From IMG/VR virus record IMGVR_UViG_3300042484_003148, positions 62,001-126,000 of that record: 64,000 nt of DNA; one strand, given 5' to 3'. Below, piece after piece: positions 14,457-23,569 of the stretch. The first letter of the stretch is position 1, and every line of letters starts with the position of its first letter. Source of the DNA: a virus. Both the position numbers and the translations under genes were made by a program. The notes below the pieces were generated by a model. That model was not told where the DNA came from, searched no databases, and worked only from the letters and a program-made list of their open reading frames with translations.

Positions 14457-14705
14457 TTATAAACTTTTAATAAATGATTCGGTTTCTCTAACTAAACTAA
14501 CAAAGTCTGATGATTCTATCTTTTGATAACCAGTTGAATTTCCGTTTTTGAAACGTATACTTGCTGTATATTCTATCTCATTTTCTGTAAAAAGTTTTCT
14601 ACCTATAGTAAATTCAATCTTATCAACTTTATCTGATTTAAACGGATTACTATAACTAGAAATAAATTTCTTTTCTTCTTCTGAATTATTAAATATATTT
14701 AACAT
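14457..14705 (-). CDS. Hypothetical protein, 82 aa
   Basis: First gene of the operon running 14705 to 13275. Contains IEFTIGRKLFTENEIEYTAS, predicted beta strands. Not recognised. A promoter candidate lies 60 nt upstream. Confidence 0.6.
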   Translation of the reverse strand: MLNIFNNSEEEKKFISSYSNPFKSDKVDKIEFTIGRKLFTENEIEYTASIRFKNGNSTGYQKIESSDFVSLVRETESFIKSL

Positions 14706-14764
14706 TATATTGTTTTATTTAAGTTATTATTTAAAATCTTAAACGTTTTTAAGTATAAAAGGTT

Positions 14765-14772
14765 GCAATATT
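14765..14772 (-). promoter_or_regulatory. Candidate promoter -7 box (AATATTGCAAC)
   Basis: Minus strand AATATTGC followed by AAC resembles the TAnnTTGCAA variant seen before the 92-aa/PhoH, HAD-like and UvsX genes, with one mismatch; an ATTG lies about 20 nt upstream. Would drive the 14705 to 13275 operon. Confidence 0.35.
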
Positions 14773-14887
14773 TAACACTTTTACATTAAAGACAATACAA
14801 ATCTAGTTGTTTTAAACTAATAAAACAAATTTTTACTAAACAATTTTTACATAAATTGTCAAAATGAGAACCTACTATTTAAGGGAA

Positions 14888-16099
14888 CTAAACAGTTTCC
14901 AATAAAGAAGAAAACAAATTAAAACTGTTGCAGGTAATGTTGTTAGAAAACTTAATCATTGATGAGTTATTCTTGGTTGAATAGAATACTTTACCATACT
15001 TAGAAACAAGTTTATTAGTTTGTAAATCATCCAACATGTAACCATCATCATTAAAAGAGTATTCTTGAATTTTATCTTTTTCAATAAGATTTAATTCTTT
15101 TAATCTTTTAATAATTTTAGAACCTTTAGATTTAGATTTAAAACCAACACATTTAGCAACACCTTCTCTACTTAAAGTAAAGAAAGGGTTTCTATTTGAT
15201 TTAATAAATTCTTTTGAATCTTCAATTTTGTCTTTATTCACAAAGCCTGATAATAAATTATACACGGTTCGTTTGTCTTCATGTATATAAAAATCAAGAT
15301 TCTTTTCAATGTCTTTACGAGCAATTGAATATCTTTTTTTATTATACGAAGTTATTCCCTTATATTTTTCGGTAATCTTATTATCTAGTACCTTCTGAAT
15401 TAATTTATCAACATACTTTTCTCTTTGCTGTTCAATACTATTATTGATACAGTAAGCGTATAATATGTTTTTAAACTTATCCTTTTCATGTTTTACATTT
15501 TTATCAAAAATTACATTATTATCCCAATATTTTATATTATGAAAATCTCTTACAAGATTTTGTTTATTATATTTATTTACAATTAAATTTGGATTAACTA
15601 AAAAATTATTATCAAATATTAATTTATCTTGCATCGTACCAACATTAATAATGTTTTCATCAACAAGACCATCAAAATAATATTCGTTATCTAAAACAAC
15701 GTTGTCAGTGATAATTAAATTATCTTTTCTGATTCTTAATGTTTCAAACATAACCTTATCAGTATCTTTTCCGTTTTTATTATTATAACCGAAAGAATCA
15801 ATAAGATTATATTTTGAATTTAAAAATAAATTACCATTCTCTATCCTAACTAAACCTTTTTCTTTAAGAAGTTGAATCCTTCTTCTTATTGTAGCTTCTG
15901 AATAACCTGTCTTTCCACATAAAAACGCATATTTCTTCCTGTACCCTTTTATGGCACCACAATTTGTTAATGATTTAAGCTGAAGAAAGAATTCTACTAT
16001 TGTAAACTGTTCTTTTTCAGACATTAAACCTAACAAAACTTTTGGAAACGATATGTAAGTCTTTTGTTTTTTGATAATTTCTTGGTAATTTATGTTCAA
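14888..16099 (-). CDS. Winged-helix DNA-binding protein, possible replication initiator or regulator
   Basis: 403 aa. Residues about 30-95 (FTIVEFFLQLKSLTNCGAIK, GKTGYSEATIRRRIQLLKEKGLVRIENGN) form a classic winged helix as in plasmid/phage initiators and MarR/PadR-like proteins. Near the C-terminus AKCVGFKSKSKGSKIIKRLK followed by LNLIEKD is a second winged helix. The middle is Asn/Lys/Asp-rich. Stand-alone, with its own upstream region. Which DNA it binds is unknown. Confidence 0.65.
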   Translation of the reverse strand: MNINYQEIIKKQKTYISFPKVLLGLMSEKEQFTIVEFFLQLKSLTNCGAIKGYRKKYAFLCGKTGYSEATIRRRIQLLKEKGLVRIENGNLFLNSKYNLIDSFGYNNKNGKDTDKVMFETLRIRKDNLIITDNVVLDNEYYFDGLVDENIINVGTMQDKLIFDNNFLVNPNLIVNKYNKQNLVRDFHNIKYWDNNVIFDKNVKHEKDKFKNILYAYCINNSIEQQREKYVDKLIQKVLDNKITEKYKGITSYNKKRYSIARKDIEKNLDFYIHEDKRTVYNLLSGFVNKDKIEDSKEFIKSNRNPFFTLSREGVAKCVGFKSKSKGSKIIKRLKELNLIEKDKIQEYSFNDDGYMLDDLQTNKLVSKYGKVFYSTKNNSSMIKFSNNITCNSFNLFSSLLETV

Positions 16100-16141
16100 A
16101 CTTAATAAAATTTATTGAATTATGCAAATAAAAGAAGAAAA

Positions 16142-16405
16142 TTAATCTTGTATCATTTCAAAAAAATTAATATCTAATTTATATAAAAAATAATTATCAC
16201 TACTACTTACTTCTAAATTATAATAATTTATTTTAGTATTATGTGAACCTTGATGTATTAAAAAATTATTTGGTAAATCTATTTTAACATCTAATTTAAA
16301 ACTCACAGGCATGTATAAATATTTACCGTTACTGTAATACAGACATAAATCACTCAATTCAAAAACTTCATGTTTATCTAGTTGTTCATCTAAAATATAA
16401 TTCAT
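16142..16405 (-). CDS. Hypothetical protein, 87 aa
   Basis: Beta-rich small protein (YMPVSFKLDVKIDLPNNFLI, YYNLEVSSSDNYFLYKLDI). Not recognised. Upstream AAACTATATATTTAAAAG resembles the late motif. Confidence 0.55.
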   Translation of the reverse strand: MNYILDEQLDKHEVFELSDLCLYYSNGKYLYMPVSFKLDVKIDLPNNFLIHQGSHNTKINYYNLEVSSSDNYFLYKLDINFFEMIQD

Positions 16406-16490
16406 ATTCTATTTCTTTTAAATATATAGTTTATTATAAACTTTTATAATAACAAGCTTCCAAAATACCAATTAATTTAATTTTTAGGTT

Positions 16491-16506
16491 AATCTATTTA
16501 TTAAAA
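16491..16506 (+). promoter_or_regulatory. Late-type promoter motif
   Basis: AATCTATTTATTAAAA, 11 nt before the GTG start of the 1312-aa structural gene. Confidence 0.6.
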
Positions 16507-16517
16507 ATACAATTCAA

Positions 16518-19500
16518 GTGGTAAAGAAAGTTAAAGTTTTTGGTTCAGGTTCAGAAGTTGCTAACAGCAATATTTCTATATTCAATAGTTATCAAACTAA
16601 TCCAAGTACGATAACAAACATAGGTTCCTTTTTAATTAATACAAATAATAGTTCAAGAGTTATTAATAATACAAAAAAATTAACTAATTTCTCTTCTAAC
16701 ATAACTATTGATTCGTTAAAATTAAACCAAGACCAAATAACTTCTATTATTAACAAAACAACACATTATAGTTTCAATATTGATAAGACAAATCTTTTAA
16801 GTTATGCTAAATATGGTAGTTTATTTGAAAGATTTAAAGCTGCGGTCAATAATATCATAACAACATTTCCTGGTTCTTTATATGTTAATGGTTTAATTGA
16901 TGATTTTACATCATACAATACTGTTAATAATTATGTTTATGATTCAACAACAAACATAGGGTCATTTAATGTTAATATGTTATCTGTTAAGAATAAATTT
17001 AATTTAAACATAAACAATTCTTCTTTAAATAATGACCCAAGTAATCATGAATTAAAAAACTTACCTGTTTCATATTCTGACTATGTTTTATTTGTTAATA
17101 ATACAGAATATGATGTATTAGGTTTTACTGGTTTAACATCAACAAATAACACTACTTTATATTTTAAAGTTAAAGGTAACCCATTTACAGGTTCTACATC
17201 AAGTTTATCGTATCACATTAAACCTAATCAAAACAAATATACGTTATTCTATAGTAACTTAGATTTCTTTGAACAGTATTTACTTAATAAAGATATTACA
17301 CCAATATACACAGTAAATTTTAGAATACCTATATTAGATGAAGATAATGATACAATAATTTATAACAATAAAACACTTACTTGGACCACAACTGATGGAT
17401 ACAATATAGATATTGATAATATTTCTTTTGAAAATTACTATAGTGATTTTATTGAAATTTGCAATATTTTTGATTTAGTTAAATCTGATTTAATTAATAG
17501 AATGTTAATGACTCAATCTGTTATTATAACTGATAACAGCGAAAGTAATAAATCTGTTCAAATTAGTAGAATATTAGGTAGAGAGATTGATGAAATTAAA
17601 AGATATGTTGATGGTTTGCAATTTGTAAACACATTAAGTTATGATAAAATTGACAATACAAGTGATGTTTTAATAAAATCAATGGCAAATACATTAGGAT
17701 TCCAACATTTTAATTTTGTTGAATTAGACAATGTATTTGAATCAATGTTTACACCCTCAGTTGCTAATGTTACAGGTTCAACAAATAACGGAAAGACACC
17801 TTCTGAGTTAGATATTGAATTATGGCGAAATATTTTAATCAATACAAATTATTTATTTAAATCAAAAGGTACAAGAAAAGGTATTGAAGGTATATTTTCT
17901 ATTTTAGGTTTACCTGATGCTTTTATTGAAATAAATGAACATGTTTATACAGTTGATGGTGTTATCGACCCTAACAATGTTGATTTAACAGTTATTTACC
18001 CGTTAAATGAAACATTAACTACATTACCATACGATAATAATGGTTACCCTGTTGCTGGTAATGAAATTGATAGTTATTGGTTCCAAATGAACGGTAATGA
18101 AGATAGAGGACAAGCTTACTTAGATGTTTATAGAAAATTAGGTTTTAATATTACAAAACAAATTGATAATAAAAAATCTTGGGTTTATAGTACAGGGCAA
18201 ACCAGACATACTGATTCGTTTTCACCTACAGCTGTTGATTATTTAATTAATGAAAGTAAATTAGTACTTAATACTAAAGAAATTTCTGTTTATTTAGACC
18301 CTATTCAAGCTATCGAAAATGATGTGTATAATTATAATAAAACATATAATTTTCCAATAAGTTCAACAGGTAGAACATATCCTTATCCTAATAGAAGTAA
18401 TACATCTTTTAGTGTAACAGGTTTAACCTTTAACCAATATGTGTCTGAAAGTTATATTAATTTTATTAACGTACAAAATAGAAAAACAATAACATCAGCG
18501 AATGGTATCAACTATCCTTCATTATACAAATTATATGAAGATTATTTATTAGTTACAAATTCAAATAAATATACACTTGAAAAAATATACACATTTATTG
18601 ATAAATTTCAAAATTTATATCAAAAATTAATAACCCAATTATTAAGTGCTACTGTAATTGTTGGTGAAGATGGTATTAAAATAAAAAATTTAATTTACAC
18701 TGAACAAAAGTTTGATTACAAAAATGGTATAGATGTTGGTAGTGAATTTAAAAATGAACAACCTAAAGATTTAAATGCTGATTTAAATTCAGTTACAACT
18801 ATTTCAGGTTTTTATACTAAACCTATAACAAACAATACTTATTTATTTCAATCTTATGGTAATGGTTCATATAACGGTTCAAACAGTAGTAACGGTGTGA
18901 TAAATTCAAACACTAATAATCTATCAGGTTTTATAAAACCACATCAACATTTTAGTTCATTTATTGTTGATTTAGATATACCTACTTTAGATATAAGTGG
19001 TGCGACTAAAATAGGTTCAATAGGTACAAATAATAGTGTGTATTATTACGATAACTCAACCGGACATACATTACAATATACAGTTACTGATAATCTCCCA
19101 GTTTTACAAAATAGTGGAAATACTTTTAATTATGAAATATATAGTTTAGATAAAACTATAACAGGTTTTACTAATTTAGAAATTGTAGTAAATACCGACT
19201 ATAAATCTTTTACTGGTTCTAGTGTATTTACAGACACTCTAGAGAAGACTTTATTATCAGGTGATACTGAGTATATAATTAAACCTTACTTTGAATATAG
19301 AACGAATTTATTAACTGGTGAAACAATAAACTTTAGTAGTGTGTTAGATTCATACAACTTAGATAGTATTTTAAAATACCCTTTACAAAAAGCTTATTAT
19401 AATTACTACTTTGATAATAGTAAATATTATTCTTATACAGGTCAAACATATTCAACCAAATCAAATGGTGTTTATGATTTACCTTATTATAATTATAATA

Positions 19501-20456
19501 ATGATAGTGATTGGTATTTTTTATCAGTTAAAAATCCAGATAAACCTGTTATATTAACAACTAGTACATCAGATACAACTCAACAACCTTTAGGTAATTT
19601 ATATACTGAAAATATAGTACCAGACAACACAGACACATTTGTTTTATCTTATCAACCAGCAGGTGATATCAAAGTTTCTGTTAATGGTAGTACTTTACAA
19701 AAAAATACCGAATATAGTGGTGTAACATCATTACCAGCGGCTTTAGCTAATATTACATTTAAATTATTAGTTCCATTTAACAGTAGTACTGATTTATTAA
19801 CTGTTACTTATGTTATTAATAGTGCTAAAAATAGTTTAATAACTGAAAATGAATTTGTTAATTATATGATTCCAACAGGCACAACTAGAGGTTTAGATGG
19901 TAGAGTATTTTATGATACAACAAATAATTATTATAGTTACATAATGGATATAAACAGTTTTGATGGTACTAGTAATAATTTATTAGTAACATATAATGGT
20001 AATACACTAACACCTAATCAAGATTATAGTTTATCTAACATTGTAAAAAACAAAATAAAACTTCATAATATATTAGTTGAAAGTGGTGATACTATAACAG
20101 TTAGTTATCCAACTCAAAACCAATCTATTATTTCAATGTCAAGTACATCTCAAGTAATAAATTGGGATACTAACAATGTAATTCCAATAAATGAAACAGG
20201 ATATTTTAATCTAGAGTTATCAACTGATACTGTATTTAATACTATTACATGTGTTTCAAATAATATTAATTATGTAGTAGGGCAAAATGTATTTAGCGAA
20301 ACAATTGACTTAACAATAGCACCTTACAATGTTTTAACATATAATACAACCTATTATGGAAGAATCAAAAGTACTAGGTTATATTCAACAGTAAACGGTG
20401 ACATTATACCTGTAACAATTTATAGTGATAAATTTACAATAAAAACAACTTCTTAA
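16518..20456 (+). CDS. Large virion structural protein (tail/baseplate), 1312 aa
   Basis: GTG start, then VKKVKVFGSG. Asn/Thr/Ser-rich beta protein with TGST turns. Around residues 440-475, LFKSKGTRKGIEGIFSILGL is the 'extra-chain' signature found in tail/baseplate proteins of the P2 gpI / T4 wedge type. The C-terminal about 95 residues (FNLELSTDTVFN, TTYYGRIKSTR) look like a fibronectin-III-type domain. Likely a baseplate wedge or tail component. A late-type motif precedes it. Confidence 0.7.
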   Translation: MVKKVKVFGSGSEVANSNISIFNSYQTNPSTITNIGSFLINTNNSSRVINNTKKLTNFSSNITIDSLKLNQDQITSIINKTTHYSFNIDKTNLLSYAKYGSLFERFKAAVNNIITTFPGSLYVNGLIDDFTSYNTVNNYVYDSTTNIGSFNVNMLSVKNKFNLNINNSSLNNDPSNHELKNLPVSYSDYVLFVNNTEYDVLGFTGLTSTNNTTLYFKVKGNPFTGSTSSLSYHIKPNQNKYTLFYSNLDFFEQYLLNKDITPIYTVNFRIPILDEDNDTIIYNNKTLTWTTTDGYNIDIDNISFENYYSDFIEICNIFDLVKSDLINRMLMTQSVIITDNSESNKSVQISRILGREIDEIKRYVDGLQFVNTLSYDKIDNTSDVLIKSMANTLGFQHFNFVELDNVFESMFTPSVANVTGSTNNGKTPSELDIELWRNILINTNYLFKSKGTRKGIEGIFSILGLPDAFIEINEHVYTVDGVIDPNNVDLTVIYPLNETLTTLPYDNNGYPVAGNEIDSYWFQMNGNEDRGQAYLDVYRKLGFNITKQIDNKKSWVYSTGQTRHTDSFSPTAVDYLINESKLVLNTKEISVYLDPIQAIENDVYNYNKTYNFPISSTGRTYPYPNRSNTSFSVTGLTFNQYVSESYINFINVQNRKTITSANGINYPSLYKLYEDYLLVTNSNKYTLEKIYTFIDKFQNLYQKLITQLLSATVIVGEDGIKIKNLIYTEQKFDYKNGIDVGSEFKNEQPKDLNADLNSVTTISGFYTKPITNNTYLFQSYGNGSYNGSNSSNGVINSNTNNLSGFIKPHQHFSSFIVDLDIPTLDISGATKIGSIGTNNSVYYYDNSTGHTLQYTVTDNLPVLQNSGNTFNYEIYSLDKTITGFTNLEIVVNTDYKSFTGSSVFTDTLEKTLLSGDTEYIIKPYFEYRTNLLTGETINFSSVLDSYNLDSILKYPLQKAYYNYYFDNSKYYSYTGQTYSTKSNGVYDLPYYNYNNDSDWYFLSVKNPDKPVILTTSTSDTTQQPLGNLYTENIVPDNTDTFVLSYQPAGDIKVSVNGSTLQKNTEYSGVTSLPAALANITFKLLVPFNSSTDLLTVTYVINSAKNSLITENEFVNYMIPTGTTRGLDGRVFYDTTNNYYSYIMDINSFDGTSNNLLVTYNGNTLTPNQDYSLSNIVKNKIKLHNILVESGDTITVSYPTQNQSIISMSSTSQVINWDTNNVIPINETGYFNLELSTDTVFNTITCVSNNINYVVGQNVFSETIDLTIAPYNVLTYNTTYYGRIKSTRLYSTVNGDIIPVTIYSDKFTIKTTS

Positions 20457-20525
20457 AAAATAAAAATAGATAAATATTTGGATTAAAAAAAATTAATTAT
20501 TAAGTTTGTTTAAAATATAAAACAA

Positions 20526-20651
20526 ATGATGTTATTAGGATTTATTTGTGGGATTCCACTAGCAATGTTAGCGTTTAAAATAGGTGAAAGTGATGGTAAT
20601 GTAGTTTATCAAATTATAGAAGATGCTGCTAAAAGAAATGCTAAAAATTAA
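20526..20651 (+). CDS. Short protein with N-terminal membrane segment, 41 aa
   Basis: Two adjacent ATGs, then LLGFICGIPLAMLAF and a hydrophilic tail (KIGESDGNVVYQIIEDAAKR). Ends 6 nt before a terminator. Not recognised. Confidence 0.5.
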   Translation: MMLLGFICGIPLAMLAFKIGESDGNVVYQIIEDAAKRNAKN

Positions 20652-20657
20652 CAAACT

Positions 20658-20690
20658 AAACCTTACTTATTAATTTAAGTAAGGTTTTTT
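20658..20690 (+). terminator. Rho-independent terminator
   Basis: AAACCTTACTTA/TAAGTAAGGTTT 12-bp stem, 6-nt loop, then T6. Confidence 0.85.
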
Positions 20691-20705
20691 ATTTTTTAAA
20701 ATATA

Positions 20706-20737
20706 TTTGTTATTTATTGTTTAAATACGTACTTTTG
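20706..20737 (+). promoter_or_regulatory. Promoter TTTG-N20-TACTTTTG
   Basis: TTTG (20706-20709) and TACTTTTG (20730-20737), 27 nt before the VWA gene. Confidence 0.65.
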
Positions 20738-20764
20738 TATCTCACAATTTAAACAAAGTAATTA

Positions 20765-23029
20765 ATGTTAAAATCATTAAAAATTACAGATAATTTCTTC
20801 TTAAATGAAAGAATTATCAAACAAAAAGACGAAACTGTAGTAGTTTCAAAACCTGTACCTGTAAACTTCATTGTTAATATTGATGTTTCAGGTTCAATGA
20901 GTTGGGAATTAAATGAGATTCGCAAACAGCTTAAAAACAAATTACCTAACCTTATTAAAGAAGGTGATACAGTATCAATTATTTGGTTCTCAGGTAATAG
21001 AGATGCAGGTATTTTGAAAGAAGAAGTTGAAATTAAGTCTTTAACTAATTTAAAAGACCTAAATGATGCGATTGATAGATTCTTAAAACCTGTAGGTTTA
21101 ACAGCATTCGCTAAACCTTTAGAATTAACTAAAGAAGTAATTAGTAGAATTAAGAAAAATAGACCTAACAGTATATTTTCTTTATTATTCTTGACAGATG
21201 GTTATAATAATGATTGTTCTTGGTCAGACGTTACCAAACATTTATCAACTTTAACAACTGATTTAAGTTCATCTACATTTATTGAATACGGCTTGTATGC
21301 TGATTCAAAAAGATTAACTGAAATGGCTGAAGCTTTGGGTGGTGAAAAAATTTCAGCATCTAATTTTGAAGATTATGATGTTATTTTTGCTGATAAAATT
21401 AGTAAAAACTTAACTTCAACTAAAAAAGTAACAATTGATATTGTAGATAATAAACATAATTTTGTTTTCTCTGTTTCAGATGATAATGAAGTTTTAGTAT
21501 ATGGTGTTAATAATGGTCAAATCTTAATTAATGATAACATTGAGAAAATTTATTATTTCAGTGAACTAGCTTTATCTGATAATGAACTAACTTTTACTTC
21601 AGAAACTAACAAAGACTTAGCTAAAGTACTTTATTCAGCTATCTATGTTTTATCTGATAGAACATTAAATAATGATGTAGAATTAATCTATTCAGTACTT
21701 GGTGATAAATATACATTTGATTTGTTTAATAATTCTTTTGGTAAACAGAAGTTAAATCAATACAAACAATATATTAAAGACTGTGTTTCTGATGAAACAA
21801 AACGATTTGTTAAAGGTAGAATTGAAGATTTAGTTTTAGATGAAAATACATACTGTTTCTTAGATTTAATTAATGACTTATCTGCCGAAGGTAATTTATT
21901 TTATCCAAATCATGAGGATTTCAATTATAAACGTATCGGTGCGAAAAAAGTTTCATCAGCGAATAAAATATCTAAAGAATTAGCAGAAAAGATAGCTCAG
22001 TGTGATGATTTAAACCAACTCCAACTGTTAGTTCAAGAAGAATTAGATTCTATTCCAGGTGAACTTAAATTCATCAACAGTGAACCAAACAAAGGTTATA
22101 AATTATCTGATTTGGTCTACAATGAAAGCAGATGTAACTTATCTGTTAGGGTTAAATTCGAGGGTTATGTAGATTTACCAACTAACCAATTTGGCATCCA
22201 AAGAATTAATACATTCATTTATAGAACATTTACTTTAGTAAAAGATGGCATTTTAAACATAACTAAATTACCTGTAACATTAACTACTGAAACAGTAAGT
22301 AAAGTCGGTTTATTTGTTAATTTAAAAAATGTAACTGAAGATATTATTACTATTGATTTCAGTTCACTACCGATTATTAACCGTAGTATGGTTAAATCAA
22401 TCTCAGCAACTGATTTAGCAAAACAAGAATGGTCTCTATTAAAACTTCAAGCTAATAAAAAGGTTTATGACCATTTTGATAAAACATTATTTCCTAAAGT
22501 TTCAAAAGGATTTATTGACACTTACGGTAAAGAAGCTGAAGAATATTTAAAATCAATAGGTATCACAGATTTTAACGGCTTTGCACCTAAAACAACTAAT
22601 GCTGAAAGTACAGATTTTTACATGTCAGTGTTATTAGAAACTAAAGTTGCAGGATACTCTAGTTTACCTAAAGTTACTGATGTGATTTCTAAGATTGAAA
22701 AAGGTGCAACTTTAAAACCAACAGAATTATTAATGGCTGACGCTGTAAACGATTATAATAACCAGATAACATCTGAATTATATTTATCTCAAGACGTAGA
22801 AGTTCAAAAATCAATTCTTGAAAAATGGTTAAAGAAAGTTAAAACTGATTTTATAACTGAAAAAAGAAGAGTTATAAACGAAATAGCTAAAATCAAGTTT
22901 GGTTTAATCTTATCTAAAGGTTGGTTCAAAGAATTCAGTTCATTTGATGAAAATACTTTAGAACTTGAACTAGATGATAAAAAAGTTAAATTTACCTTCG
23001 ATTTAAAAGAAGAACAAGTAAATATCTAA
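20765..23029 (+). CDS. VWA-domain protein with intact MIDAS motif, 754 aa
   Basis: The von Willebrand A domain covers about residues 32-215. It has FIVNIDVSGSMS (Asp40-x-Ser42-x-Ser44), the metal-binding Thr region GLTAFAKPL and LLFLTDGYNND, so the MIDAS site looks complete. The rest (500+ residues) is unfamiliar, with helices near the C-terminus. VWA proteins bind partner proteins through a metal ion; in phages they occur with chaperone or tellurite/stress-type systems, but no AAA ATPase partner is adjacent. Own promoter and terminator, so probably a single-gene unit expressed before the structural genes. Confidence 0.8.
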   Translation: MLKSLKITDNFFLNERIIKQKDETVVVSKPVPVNFIVNIDVSGSMSWELNEIRKQLKNKLPNLIKEGDTVSIIWFSGNRDAGILKEEVEIKSLTNLKDLNDAIDRFLKPVGLTAFAKPLELTKEVISRIKKNRPNSIFSLLFLTDGYNNDCSWSDVTKHLSTLTTDLSSSTFIEYGLYADSKRLTEMAEALGGEKISASNFEDYDVIFADKISKNLTSTKKVTIDIVDNKHNFVFSVSDDNEVLVYGVNNGQILINDNIEKIYYFSELALSDNELTFTSETNKDLAKVLYSAIYVLSDRTLNNDVELIYSVLGDKYTFDLFNNSFGKQKLNQYKQYIKDCVSDETKRFVKGRIEDLVLDENTYCFLDLINDLSAEGNLFYPNHEDFNYKRIGAKKVSSANKISKELAEKIAQCDDLNQLQLLVQEELDSIPGELKFINSEPNKGYKLSDLVYNESRCNLSVRVKFEGYVDLPTNQFGIQRINTFIYRTFTLVKDGILNITKLPVTLTTETVSKVGLFVNLKNVTEDIITIDFSSLPIINRSMVKSISATDLAKQEWSLLKLQANKKVYDHFDKTLFPKVSKGFIDTYGKEAEEYLKSIGITDFNGFAPKTTNAESTDFYMSVLLETKVAGYSSLPKVTDVISKIEKGATLKPTELLMADAVNDYNNQITSELYLSQDVEVQKSILEKWLKKVKTDFITEKRRVINEIAKIKFGLILSKGWFKEFSSFDENTLELELDDKKVKFTFDLKEEQVNI

Positions 23030-23035
23030 ATTAAA

Positions 23036-23070
23036 ATAAACCTCTCTTATTAAATTAGGAGAGGTTTTAA
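23036..23070 (+). terminator. Terminator (AAACCTCTC stem)
   Basis: AAACCTCTC/GAGAGGTTT, 9 bp, then a T/A tail. Same stem as at 11128 and 56343. Confidence 0.8.
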
Positions 23071-23086
23071 TATAAATGATGTTATT

Positions 23087-23263
23087 ATGAAATTAGACTT
23101 TATATTTAGAAATGAAAAAATTTGTTCAGATTTTTTTCGTTCAGTTCTTTTTAAACTAAACTATCCAAAAGTGACTTATACTTGTATTTATAGTTATTAC
23201 AAATCTGATGAAATAACTGAAAATAATATGAAAAATAATCAAATTTATATATTTTCAAGATGA
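23087..23263 (+). CDS. MKL-family microprotein, 58 aa (plus-strand cluster 1)
   Basis: Opens MKLDFIF, contains NEKICSDFFRS, ends NQIYIFSR. The same start, ending and ATGA coupling as the large array, but on the plus strand and longer. Stop overlaps the next ORF by ATGA. Confidence 0.65.
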   Translation: MKLDFIFRNEKICSDFFRSVLFKLNYPKVTYTCIYSYYKSDEITENNMKNNQIYIFSR

Positions 23264-23415
23264 AATTACAAATAGCTAATTCTGAACTAAAAATCGAAAG
23301 ATTTCAACTAACCAAACAAGAATCTAGACAAACTTATTCTTACTTACATTTTAGTAAAGATATCAATCAAATGACTTTATTAATTAATAATCACTTACAT
23401 ATATTTACAAGATGA
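23260..23415 (+). CDS. MKL-family microprotein, 51 aa (plus-strand cluster 2)
   Basis: Opens MKLQIAN, ends NHLHIFTR. ATGA overlaps on both sides. Confidence 0.65.
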   Translation: MKLQIANSELKIERFQLTKQESRQTYSYLHFSKDINQMTLLINNHLHIFTR

Positions 23416-23567
23416 GATTAAGAATACATCTCAGCGAACAACCTATTTGTTCAGACATTTATAAATCAGAAATTTCTGGGAATTTTTGCATATTAACTAA
23501 ACATAAAATTAGTGGTAGTGAAATCATCAACTTTATTATCATTGGAAATTTACACACATTCAACTGA
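23412..23567 (+). CDS. MKL-family microprotein, 51 aa (plus-strand cluster 3)
   Basis: Opens MRLRIHL, contains EQPICSDIYKS (compare ICSDFFRS in cluster 1), ends GNLHTFN. Stops 3 nt before the convergent structural gene. Confidence 0.6.
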   Translation: MRLRIHLSEQPICSDIYKSEISGNFCILTKHKISGSEIINFIIIGNLHTFN

Positions 23568-23569
23568 TT

